From Thraustochytrium sp. TN22 (lineage: Eukaryota; Sar; Bigyra; Thraustochytrida; Thraustochytriidae): DNA of 64,000 nt. Numbering within the stretch: position 1 is the first letter of the stretch; the number at the start of each line of letters is the position of its first letter. Positions 29,120 to 37,930 of this stretch are shown in pieces. A program made the translations under genes and the position numbers. The stretch covers positions 62,001 to 126,000 of the forward strand of contig JABLUY010000061.1 of assembly GCA_013306675.1 (NCBI GenBank), written 5' to 3'. Below the pieces are notes generated by a model. That model was not told the origin of the DNA. It saw only the letters and a program-made list of their open reading frames with translations, and ran no database searches.

Positions 29120-32100
29120 TCATTGCAGCGGGAGAGGCAAGCCTGCCATCTCCGTCGCATCCAACATCTCCCCCTCGACCTCTTCCAGGGAGAACTGGTT
29201 GTGCTGGTTGTGCTGATGCTGAAGGTGCTGCTGATGTTGCTGATGCATGACTTCCTCGGTCGGTGCAGCCAGGTCTGTCCCGGCCTCGCTGATGCGGCGG
29301 CGTCGCTCGCGGATGCTGCGCTGAATGACAAGCGTGGCGCTCAGCTGGCGGCGCCAGGCATGGAAATTCTTGCGGGCAAGAAGACACCGCGTCGCGGCCT
29401 GGACCTGGATCACGTCCTGCCGCGCCTGCCGGTACTCCTTGCGCGCCAAGAAACCCTTGCCGACGGCCTGCACCTTGGTCACCTTTTCTTCAAGGTCGGC
29501 GTCCAAGATGCGCTGCTGCTTCGCCTTCTCCTTGCGAAAGCCCTTGGTCTCCGTCTGCAGCTTGCGTGAAGTCATGACACTGCGCCGCAAGAGCCAGCGC
29601 CGGACATTCGTCTGGATGACGCGCACCTCCGCGTCGAGCTCCGATCGTTCGTCCTCGTTCAAGCTCGACAGCACCGCAACCAGGTCCGGCTCGTTCTCCG
29701 AGACAATCATCTTCACCTTGGCGTCGTGGTCCCCCCCGTTCATATCCGATGCCCCGGCGCTCGCGCCCACGGAGGCGCTCTCCCCGCCGCCGCCGCCGCT
29801 GACGCCGCCGCTCGTGGAAGCTTGACCGCCCGGGCTCGGGTACGTGAGGGGGTCGTCGCGCGCGGCGGCCTCCCAGCCGACCTGCTCGACGCCAGCCAGG
29901 GAGCTTGTGCGCGAGTGGCCCGGCGTGGACAGAGCCGCACCGGGGCTCCCCGCCAGACCCACGCTGTCCGTCGCGCCGGCATCCGACTCCCGCATACCCA
30001 GCGAGAGCGCGCAGCGCTCCTTGAGACTCATAGACGCCAGCGCCTTGCGCAACATCTTGTGCTGCATATCGCCTAGCGACTCCTTCGCCCGCCCGTCCAG
30101 CTCCATCGCGCCGTCCAAGCTGACGGACTCCAGCGCAGCCGCGCCGCCCGCCGCGGCAGCCGCCCGCGCAGCTGCACCACGGGGCGACCGCGGCGGCGCG
30201 CTGGTCGCGCCTGGAGACGTGTTCGCCGCCGCCGCGGACGCCGCAAGATCGGCAACGACCGCCGCACCAGAAGCGGCAGCAGGCGTGACCTGGGAGGCCT
30301 GCGAGCAGGACTCGGAGCTCGACGAGATGGACGTGTGCGTGGACTGAAAGCTGTCATAGGCCGTACCCTTGGCGACGCGCGGCGCCTGCAAGAGCTCCAG
30401 AAGCTCGACAGACCCATGCATCTCCGCCAGCTCTGCCGGCGTCTGACCCGAGGCATCTAGAAGCGCCGGGTCGCCGCCGGCCGCCAGCAGCTCGCCAGCC
30501 ATCTCAAACTCGGCCGCCTCTGCCGCCAGGTGCAGCGGCGTGTCGCCGCCCGAGGTCGCCTTGTTCGGGTCCGCGCCGTGCTTGAGCAGGAGCGAGACCA
30601 GCTGCACGTGGTTAAAGGCCACTGCGTAGTGCAGCAGGTTGAAACCGCTCTCGTCCAGCGCGTCCAGCTCGCCCTGCAGGTCGCGCTCCTCTCGGCACAT
30701 GTCCAGCAGGACCTTGACCACGCGCTGCAGGAGCGACTCCGAGAGCTCCGTAAGCTCGTCGTCGTCCAGCTGGTCCATGTCGCGGTCGTCCAGGTCCTCG
30801 CCCTCACCGCCCACCGACGACCCGGGTACCGGTGACGGTAGTCGCCGGCTGCGCTTGCGCTTTAGAAGCCGGCCCGCGCCGGCCTGCTGTGAGGTAGGCG
30901 TCCCGCCTGGGCTTGGCCCGCCCAGAGACCGCAGACTGCCGATGGAGGACCCATCCGAGCTGCGCGGCCGCGTTCTCGCGACGTCCGTCACCACAGACGG
31001 AGGCGCTGCACGCAGCATCGACTGGCCCACAGCCGTCGGCGTGCGCACCTGCGGAGCCCGCAATGCCGCCGGAATGCCGACAAAGTCCACCATGGCGCCG
31101 CCGTTGCACAGGCTTGCTCCAAGGCAGATGCTCGTCCCATTGACCACTACGTTGAATGGCACGCGCGCACCGGGACTCATGCGCGGAGTCGAGCACCGGA
31201 CTACGCCGCTCGAGAGCATCTCGCCCAAGACCACGACCGAAGACCCGAAAACGACCTCCACGCGCTTCACCTCCACGTCCAGCATCGACTTGGAGAAGGC
31301 CTCGCCACCGGCCTGCGACAGCGCGATCAGCATGCGCGTGCCGCCCTCGGCGCGCGCCATGTCCGGCGCGAAGTCCGCCACCTCCAGGCAGCCCAGGTCC
31401 AGCAAGGCCACGAGCTCCGGCGACTTGGGAAAGAAGCCGGTGTCCAGCGCGTCCGAGCTCGCGCTCATGCTGCCGCCGCCCTCCGGCGACTTGGGTACCT
31501 GCTTTGCGTGCACGTCCGGCCCATCCGTGGCCAGGGGCGCCAGCGGCGTCGTGCTTGGGGCGGGCAACGCCTGAGATGCTGGTGCTGCTGCTCTCGATGC
31601 CGCATCTGATGCTGCTGACTGTGCCGGGGGCGCAGGTACAGCAGGCGGCGACGAGGTGCCGAGCCGCATATCGTCCATGTCTACGTCGTGGAGGCCGTGC
31701 AGAAAGTCGTGCATAGCAGCTTCATCGGCGTGCGTCTGCGCCAAGCTCTCGGCCTCTGACAGTGGCTGGAAGCCCGTGGCATCACCAAGCGCGCCCACCG
31801 GCCCGTGGGGGTCTTCCGCGGTTTCGTCTTCCGTCTTAATGCCCTTGGAGCCGGCGACGCCATCGTCATAGTGCGGCGGCAGGGAGACCAAGGACGTGGG
31901 CGAAGAAGGCGATTCGCTCTTGACACTGAGCGAACCCAGGCCGGCCGCCCGTGGCGCGCCCGGTGCGCCCTTGCCTCCTGGCCTGGACTCCGACGAGGAC
32001 GAGGAGGACGAGGACGGCGCCCTCCCGTTTGCAGCAGCGGCATGGCCGCTACTGCCTGAGGCGCTGCACACGGAGCCTGAGCCTGAGCCTGAGCTCGCGC

Positions 32101-32980
32101 TGGAGCCCGGGCGTGAGGCGTCAAGGCCGGCAGCCACAGGCATGACGCCCTCCTCAGACTCGAGCTCCATGGTGCAACCAATGCAGATGCAGTCTGCCGG
32201 GTGCGACTCATGCGCTGGGACGGCGCTGTCCCAATAATGCACGAGGATGAGGTTGTTACGGTTCTTGAGGTCCCAGTAGCTGCGCCGGTGCAGCGAGACC
32301 CGCTCCACCGAGTGCACGTGGCACGCGTAGACACGCTCCTCGTGAGCATACTTGAGCTTGACGTGGTCCTCACGCACGGCCGCGGCGTTGCCCTTCTTCT
32401 TGACGTACTCGTAGCCGTCCACGCGGAACTGTGGCGTGCGGGAGCGGTCGTAGAGAAAGAGCGACCCGCTGGGCGGCCGCATCTGCACCGTGTGCAGCGG
32501 CTGGATGTCGCCCTTGGCGCCCATCTCCAGCAGAAACAGCACGGCGCGAGCGTCCAGATACCTGCGCTTGGCCGAGTCGGCGATGAACTTGAGTTCCTCC
32601 TTGGAGGTGACAATACTGCTGCCTGGGATGACGAGCCTACCGTCCGGACCGACGCGGCCCTTGGCCGGCGACCCGCGCCGAGCGCCGCCCGGCCCGCGGT
32701 GGCCGCTGTTGCGGCTCGCGCGCTTCGTGCCGCGGCCAGCCGCACCGCCGGCCCCCGCGGCGCGCGACATATTGGCGAGCGCCATCTGCTGGTGCGCGTG
32801 CATCATCTGTTGCTGCGCTGGGTGCATCGACATTGGGTACGGCATCATCGGGTACCCGTGCGGGCCCGGGTGGTGCATCTGCTGCGCCATGTACGCCGGG
32901 TGCCCGGGCGTCATGGGCGGCACGCCGTGCGCGCCGTACATGGTCGGGTACAGCCCGTGCGAGAGGTGCGAAGGGTGCAT
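29120..32980 (-). CDS. CAMTA-type calmodulin-binding transcription activator
   Basis: 1,286 residues from the ATG at 32980. Domains in order: a Met/His/Pro-rich head (1-75); a CG-1 DNA-binding domain at about 128-252 (RPPSGSLFLYDRS, VKKKGNAAAVREDHVKLK, RRSYWDL, ILVHYWD); a long Ser/Pro-rich linker; an IPT/TIG immunoglobulin-like domain at about 525-625; ankyrin repeats at about 777-865 (FNLLHYAVAFNHVQLVSLLL, GDTPLHLAAEAAE); and IQ motifs at about 1110-1260 (RVIQTNVRRWLLRR, VTKVQAVGKGFLARKEY, VIQVQAATRCLLARK, TLVIQRSIRERRRR). This is the complete CAMTA layout of plants and animals. CAMTAs bind CGCG-type elements and respond to calcium through calmodulin at the IQ region. No intron is needed to read the protein. 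Confidence 0.93.
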   Translation of the reverse strand: MHPSHLSHGLYPTMYGAHGVPPMTPGHPAYMAQQMHHPGPHGYPMMPYPMSMHPAQQQMMHAHQQMALANMSRAAGAGGAAGRGTKRASRNSGHRGPGGARRGSPAKGRVGPDGRLVIPGSSIVTSKEELKFIADSAKRRYLDARAVLFLLEMGAKGDIQPLHTVQMRPPSGSLFLYDRSRTPQFRVDGYEYVKKKGNAAAVREDHVKLKYAHEERVYACHVHSVERVSLHRRSYWDLKNRNNLILVHYWDSAVPAHESHPADCICIGCTMELESEEGVMPVAAGLDASRPGSSASSGSGSGSVCSASGSSGHAAAANGRAPSSSSSSSSESRPGGKGAPGAPRAAGLGSLSVKSESPSSPTSLVSLPPHYDDGVAGSKGIKTEDETAEDPHGPVGALGDATGFQPLSEAESLAQTHADEAAMHDFLHGLHDVDMDDMRLGTSSPPAVPAPPAQSAASDAASRAAAPASQALPAPSTTPLAPLATDGPDVHAKQVPKSPEGGGSMSASSDALDTGFFPKSPELVALLDLGCLEVADFAPDMARAEGGTRMLIALSQAGGEAFSKSMLDVEVKRVEVVFGSSVVVLGEMLSSGVVRCSTPRMSPGARVPFNVVVNGTSICLGASLCNGGAMVDFVGIPAALRAPQVRTPTAVGQSMLRAAPPSVVTDVARTRPRSSDGSSIGSLRSLGGPSPGGTPTSQQAGAGRLLKRKRSRRLPSPVPGSSVGGEGEDLDDRDMDQLDDDELTELSESLLQRVVKVLLDMCREERDLQGELDALDESGFNLLHYAVAFNHVQLVSLLLKHGADPNKATSGGDTPLHLAAEAAEFEMAGELLAAGGDPALLDASGQTPAELAEMHGSVELLELLQAPRVAKGTAYDSFQSTHTSISSSSESCSQASQVTPAAASGAAVVADLAASAAAANTSPGATSAPPRSPRGAAARAAAAAGGAAALESVSLDGAMELDGRAKESLGDMQHKMLRKALASMSLKERCALSLGMRESDAGATDSVGLAGSPGAALSTPGHSRTSSLAGVEQVGWEAAARDDPLTYPSPGGQASTSGGVSGGGGGESASVGASAGASDMNGGDHDAKVKMIVSENEPDLVAVLSSLNEDERSELDAEVRVIQTNVRRWLLRRSVMTSRKLQTETKGFRKEKAKQQRILDADLEEKVTKVQAVGKGFLARKEYRQARQDVIQVQAATRCLLARKNFHAWRRQLSATLVIQRSIRERRRRISEAGTDLAAPTEEVMHQQHQQHLQHQHNQHNQFSLEEVEGEMLDATEMAGLPLPLQ

Positions 32981-33976
32981 CGCGCCCGCCCGCCGCGCCG
33001 CCCGTGACGGCCGCTGCCGCCCGTGCAGGCGGCTGCGCGCCGCGCCGCGCCGCGCCGCGCCGCCGCGCCGCGCGCCGCCGCGCGCGCGCGCACCAGCCAG
33101 GCAGGCCGCGACCCAGAGGCGGCCAGGAACCAGCGCGCGCGACGAGGCGCGCGTTGAGCTCGGAACGAGGGAGCGCGCGCTGCCGGGCCGCTGCCGGCCG
33201 GCCCCGGCCCCACCGCCCCCGCGCGGTCCGCGTCGGCGCCGACGCGCGCGCGCCGCGCCTGCGCCGCCGCCTGCGCCGCCGCCTGCGCCGCCGCCCGCCG
33301 CCGCGCCGCGTTGCGCCTTTGCGCCTTGGCGCGCCGCGCCGCTCGGCGCCGCGCCGCTTGTTCAAAAAGTAGGTTTTGTAGAGAGCCCTTTCTCGCTCAA
33401 CTTCAAGATCCTGCCTGCCTGCGTGCCTGCGTGCCTGCCTGCCTGCCTGCCTTGTCGAGGAAGCTGTCTGCGCTGCAGAGCCAGCCAGCCGGCCGCGCCG
33501 CCGCCCGCCTCGAGGCCGCGGCTTGGGCGCCTGGGCGGGCGCGGCTTGGGCGCCGCACGTCGTAAAGTTAGTTTTGTCAGTCGCTGATCACTGGCAGGCT
33601 GCAGCAAGTTCAAGTTCAACTTGAACAAATGGTCACGACTCGACGAGACTCGCAGGCGTGACGTGCTCGACGAGTCTTGAAGCCCTGCAGACGAGCCCGG
33701 CCAGCGCGGACAGCGAGGCGGGCGCGGGGAGCGGGGGCGCGCCGCGCCGCCGGCGCGCCCGGAACGGCACCGCGAGGCCCGTGGCGGGCCGCCGGCCAGC
33801 AGGCGGGGGCCAATCAGGCGCCGAGGCGCGGCCGGCCAGCGGGGAAGGAAGCCTGGGAGGGGCGCGGGCGTCGGTCACGTGGCTACCGCGGCGGAGGCGC
33901 GCACACCGTGGTTCGCTTTTGGAGCAGACCCCGTTTGCGTGGTCGGAGCGCGGCGGCGCGCGTGCCAGTGGTTGAG
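32981..33976. promoter_or_regulatory. Divergent promoter region of CAMTA and the AAA gene
   Basis: About 1 kb, extremely GC-rich at its left (GCCGCGCC repeats near 33030-33080 and CTGCGCCGCCGC repeats near 33250-33310). At 33605-33626 lies CAAGTTCAAGTT followed by its near inverted copy CAACTTGAAC, an element of the same TTCAAG type seen elsewhere. No gene supported. Confidence 0.45.
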
Positions 33977-35284
33977 ATGAGTGGCGACGGCCTCCTGCTA
34001 GCGGAGCTGCGCGCGGCGCTGCGCGAGGATGAGCGAGGCCGCCTGCCGGAGGCGCTCGCGCTGTACGCGGACGCGGAGCGCGTGCTGGCCGCCATGGAGG
34101 CTGCCGAGGTGGACGCGGACGTGCGCGCGCTCGTCGCGCGGCCCTTGCAGCTCGTGCGGACGCGGCAAGCGGACGTGAAAGCGCGAATTGAAGAGCTGCG
34201 CGAGATCGGCAGCGAGGGCTCCAGCAGCGCTGCTGTCGCGACCGAGCGCACGCAACTTGAGCTGCCGCCCGTGTATGGGCTGCGGCGCGCCCAGAACTTC
34301 ATGAGGGAGAACTTCATCTTACCAGCGCGCATGCCGGACCTCTTTCGCCGCAAGGTGCGGCGCTGGAACGCAGCGCTCCTGTACGGGCCTCCGAGCTGCG
34401 GCAAGACGCACCTCCTGAGCGACACCTGGGCAAGGCTTGCCGCGCACGGCGACGGCGACGGAGATCAACGCTTCGCGTGCGTGCGTTTGAGCTGCAGAGA
34501 GCTAGCTAGCACAGCAGTTGAGGACGGCACGGCAGTGGCACAGGAGGCGCTCGGGCGCGCCTTGCACCGTCACAGTCAGGGCTTGCCCACAGCGGTGCTC
34601 CTTGATGAGGTGGACCTGCTCAATCCGGACGATGCGGACTTCTCCAAGTCGCACGGCGTACGACGGGCTGGGAAAAAGCACAGGCCCTGCCGGGGCCGCG
34701 CTCGGGCCTTGCGCGCCGAGGTCCTGCGCCTCGCCGAAGCGGCTGCCTCCGGAGACTACTTCGGCGTCCTGGTCGCCGGTGCGACGAGTCGACCCTGGGC
34801 GCTCGACGATGGCCTACGCGCTTTCTTTGACAAGCGCATTCTGTGCCCGCCGTTGGACGAGCCCGAGCTCCTCACGGCATTGGATGACCTCATCATGGAT
34901 ACGCGCGTTCGCGCGGCGATTGAGGAGGAGGTCGTGGACAGCGCCGCGGGCCAGTCCACAGCTCGCGTACTACACGCACTGCGGGCAGGCTTGCGCGCCC
35001 CGCTGCTCGAGGTGCAACAGGGACCACTCGTGGAGCTCGAGTCAGGCTCCTTCGCGGTTAGATCTGAGGAGGAGGAGGAAGAAGAAGAAGAGGAAGGAAA
35101 AGGAGAAGAAGGAAATGGAGCCTGCGCCCCACGACGCGAGTGCGATATTCTGGACGTGCCCGCGCATAAGATTTATGTTGCACCGGCGACCACGCAGCAC
35201 ATCATGGCCGCGCTCGCGCGCTTTCCTGAGCCTGACGTGCAGGACATGCGACAGTATGAGACTGTCTTCTTGCGCAAACAATGA
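33977..35284 (+). CDS. Divergent VPS4-like MIT-AAA ATPase
   Basis: 435 residues from the ATG at 33977. Residues 1-75 look like an MIT domain (three helices, LRAALREDERGRLPEALALYADAERVL). Then YGLRRAQNFMRENFILPARM and the AAA core match VPS4: Walker A GPPSCGKT (K143), Walker B VLLDEVD (D210, E211), GATSRPWALDDGLRAFFDKRI, and a C-terminal block like that of VPS4 (HIMAALARFPEPDVQDMRQYE). VPS4 disassembles ESCRT-III. Two oddities: the arginine fingers in the normal IRRRFEKRI stretch are replaced (LRAFFDKRI), and a run of more than ten glutamates interrupts the C-terminal part. The lost fingers suggest it cannot support trans-activation in a homohexamer. It is probably a paralogue or regulatory partner rather than the main VPS4. 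Confidence 0.75.
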   Translation: MSGDGLLLAELRAALREDERGRLPEALALYADAERVLAAMEAAEVDADVRALVARPLQLVRTRQADVKARIEELREIGSEGSSSAAVATERTQLELPPVYGLRRAQNFMRENFILPARMPDLFRRKVRRWNAALLYGPPSCGKTHLLSDTWARLAAHGDGDGDQRFACVRLSCRELASTAVEDGTAVAQEALGRALHRHSQGLPTAVLLDEVDLLNPDDADFSKSHGVRRAGKKHRPCRGRARALRAEVLRLAEAAASGDYFGVLVAGATSRPWALDDGLRAFFDKRILCPPLDEPELLTALDDLIMDTRVRAAIEEEVVDSAAGQSTARVLHALRAGLRAPLLEVQQGPLVELESGSFAVRSEEEEEEEEEEGKGEEGNGACAPRRECDILDVPAHKIYVAPATTQHIMAALARFPEPDVQDMRQYETVFLRKQ

Positions 35285-35398
35285 GAGTCCAAAGAACAGG
35301 ATTCTGCATGGTGGTGTTCATTTCTGATATTTAGAGAGAGAGAGAGCGCGAGAGAGAGAGACAAAGAGAGGCCGCACAAGGAACAAGTAATCACAAAG

Positions 35399-37354
35399 TC
35401 ATGCGAGCGGGCGAGGCGCTTTCCCTTTGCGCAAGTACTCGCCGTGCTCGCCGGTGTTCTCGGCGCGTATGTAAGGGTGGTAGATAAGCTTGGCCACGGC
35501 CGGACGCTTGAGCGGGTCGAGCTGGCAGCATTGGTGCAAGAAGTCGATGCCATCCTCGTGGATTCGGGTGTCGTCGACGACGGGCGGGCCGGATGCCTGG
35601 GCGATGGCAAACATCATGGCGGCCGGGTTGGAGAAGTTGTTCCACGGCGGCTTGCCCATGACCATCTCGACGAGCGTGCAGCCAATGGACCATATATCAG
35701 CCTGCTTCCAGCCAGCGAGCCTGGCGGCCTCGTCCTCGGCGACCTTGCCAACCTCCTGGCGGATGACTTCGGGTGACATCCATGGAATGGAGCCCTGGAT
35801 TGAGCTCGTGGGGCCCAAGCTGCGATCTGAGACCTTCTTGGCGCTGCCAAAGTCCGCCACCTTTAGCGTGTTGTCGCTGGCGAGCAGCAGATTTTGACAC
35901 TTAATGTCGCGGTGTGCGATGCCTGCTGCATGTAGGGAGCGTACGCCGAGCAGGAGTTGGCGCATGTAGTTGCGCACGACGTCCTCGGGGAGCGCACCGC
36001 GCGACTCGAGTACGCTCGCGATGGACCCGTGCTCGACAAACTCCATGAAGACGTTAAACTGCTTGTTGACAGCGCCCTCCCTGTCGAGGCCGTCGAGCGT
36101 CTGCACGGGCATGCCGAAGCGCTCCTCCTCGGATATGGCAGCGTTGGACATGTCGTCGGTGATGGACCACCCCAGGCACTGCACGACGTTTTGATTGCGG
36201 AAGGAAGCGCGACACATGAGAACGACCTCATCGATCATAAGGTCCAGCATGGCGCGCGAGGAGATGCGTACCTGCTTGACCGCGAGTTTCTCGCTGGTGC
36301 GCAGGTTCACCGCCTTGTACACGACGCCGAATTGCCCCTGGCCAATGACCTTCTCGCGCCGCCACGGCTCGAGGAACATGCCGTAGCCGTCGCCCAGCCG
36401 CGTGGTGGTGCCGGCGCCGCCCGGACCGGCCTCCAAGGCCGGTACGGCGTGTGGCCTCCGCGGGCTGTGCACGACGGGGTCCGGCCCCCCATGGAGTGCC
36501 GGCGCCGTGCCCAGGCGCTGTTGGAGGTTTGCCTTGCGGCGGCTGGTCTCCTTGGCCTGGCTCGCGAGCGCCGTGACGCTGTTGGCGGAAGTGGGCGAGC
36601 TCACCACGGCGGAACCCGTCGTGGGAGGCAAGATGTGCGGCGAGCGCGAAGGGGACATGAGACGATCGAGACCGAGGCGCGGCGGCCCGGCGTCGACGGC
36701 TACGGCGAGCGAGGGCACGGCCGGGATCCCGCCAGGGTTCTCGGGCACGTCGCCGCGGTAAAAGGGCTCGGGCAGGTCCATGAGCGCTGACGCTGTGCGC
36801 GTATGTGTGGGACTGCCAGTGCGCGCGGGAGGGCTGAAGGCCGGCGCGCTTAGCGTTGAGTGCGTCCGCGACACATCAGCGGAGGGCGAGGGTTGTAGGA
36901 CTGCTGGGAGCGTGCGGATTCGCTCGAGTGAGTCGGGCGGAGCGTCTCTGCCGAGAGCGCCAGGACCGGCACCAGCATTTGCAGCACCGGCGGCACGGCT
37001 CTTGCCGTCGCCCGGAGTCATCGGCGAGAGCGCCGAAGGCGGGCTGACGGCGCGCACATCGGTCTTGAAGTGATGCAGCGGCGGCGGCGCCAGATGTGGA
37101 GGCAATTTACCGGGCGTGGGCGGCAGACCCTGCGGCGGTGGTGAGAGGCTGCCGTGGGCGGGGCTCAGAGGCGGCGCTCTTGTCTGCGGGCGCGAGGCCC
37201 TGGCGGCGAGCGGCTTGAGCTGGCCGGTGCTTGTGGCGTGCAACGGCGGCGACCCCGCGGGCCTGCTCTGCCCTTGCGGCGGCGGTGACATCGGTCGGGG
37301 GCGGCCATCTGCCGCGCCGTCGCTGGCCTGGTAGTCTTGGTGCGCGTTGCTCAT
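35399..37354 (-). CDS. STE11/MEKK-like MAP kinase kinase kinase
   Basis: 651 residues from the ATG at 37354. The N-terminal half (1-325) is Pro/Ser-rich and low complexity. The kinase domain starts near 331 with VIGQGQFGVVYKA and continues with LAVKQVRI, the MEFVEHGSIASVLESRG hinge region, HRDIKCQNLLL, VADFGSAK, GSIPWMSPEVIRQE and DIWSIGCTLVEMVMGKPPW, ending near 628. These motifs are those of MAP3Ks of the MEKK/STE11/ANP type. An insertion of about 30 residues lies between beta 4 and beta 5 (SITDDMSNAAISEEERFGMP...). No SAM, RA or PB1 domain is visible, so upstream regulation is unknown. Confidence 0.9.
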   Translation of the reverse strand: MSNAHQDYQASDGAADGRPRPMSPPPQGQSRPAGSPPLHATSTGQLKPLAARASRPQTRAPPLSPAHGSLSPPPQGLPPTPGKLPPHLAPPPLHHFKTDVRAVSPPSALSPMTPGDGKSRAAGAANAGAGPGALGRDAPPDSLERIRTLPAVLQPSPSADVSRTHSTLSAPAFSPPARTGSPTHTRTASALMDLPEPFYRGDVPENPGGIPAVPSLAVAVDAGPPRLGLDRLMSPSRSPHILPPTTGSAVVSSPTSANSVTALASQAKETSRRKANLQQRLGTAPALHGGPDPVVHSPRRPHAVPALEAGPGGAGTTTRLGDGYGMFLEPWRREKVIGQGQFGVVYKAVNLRTSEKLAVKQVRISSRAMLDLMIDEVVLMCRASFRNQNVVQCLGWSITDDMSNAAISEEERFGMPVQTLDGLDREGAVNKQFNVFMEFVEHGSIASVLESRGALPEDVVRNYMRQLLLGVRSLHAAGIAHRDIKCQNLLLASDNTLKVADFGSAKKVSDRSLGPTSSIQGSIPWMSPEVIRQEVGKVAEDEAARLAGWKQADIWSIGCTLVEMVMGKPPWNNFSNPAAMMFAIAQASGPPVVDDTRIHEDGIDFLHQCCQLDPLKRPAVAKLIYHPYIRAENTGEHGEYLRKGKAPRPLA

Positions 37355-37930
37355 GGACGGCAGCTGCTCGTCACCATGGACAGCCGCAGAAGCTGCGCAG
37401 CGAGCGCACAAGGGCCCGCCCTGCAGCGGAGGCCTCGTCCGCGCGCCCCGCGCGCGGCCGGGCACCTCGCTGGCAAGGGCCGCGGCTGCGCCGGGCCGCC
37501 CGGCGCCGCCCGCGCCGCCTGCTAGGTTATATGTTCTGCTGATGTGAGTGGGAACGTTGCAACGGCAAGGAGAAAAGCGAGCCTTGTCGCAGTTTTGCGC
37601 GACCAAGAGCATGATAAGCACAGTGCCAATGCACTGCCAGTGCCAGGGCAGTGGCACTACTTCACGCACTGCCAATGCCAGTGGCACAGGCACAGGCACT
37701 GGCATAGATGTGAGCAACTTGAACAAAGTGCCGTACGGACCGTGCATTCACCATGGGCCCTGGTGCGATGATGGCACTGCCGGCGCAAGCAAGGGACGGA
37801 AGTTGACGAGCAAGCAAGCACGAGAGAAGAATCTTGATGGACGCGAAAACAGTCACAACATGCCTTGCACTGCCAAGGACATGCGTGTGCGTGGACATCA
37901 TGCTCAAAATCATCATGGTCATGCCTTCGA
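37355..37930. other. Intergenic between ASL 3' end and MAP3K 5' end
   Basis: Contains repeated CAGTGCCA/TGGCACTG words at about 37625-37705, including a GGCACAGGCACAGGCACTGG run, and one CAACTTGAAC motif at 37710. No gene. Confidence 0.45.

Noticed and set aside
33977-35284. Reading the AAA protein as an origin-recognition (ORC4/CDC6) subunit
   Set aside because: The MIT-like head, the PxHLF-type LPARMPDLFRRK stretch and the C-terminal block fit VPS4; no winged-helix domain is present.
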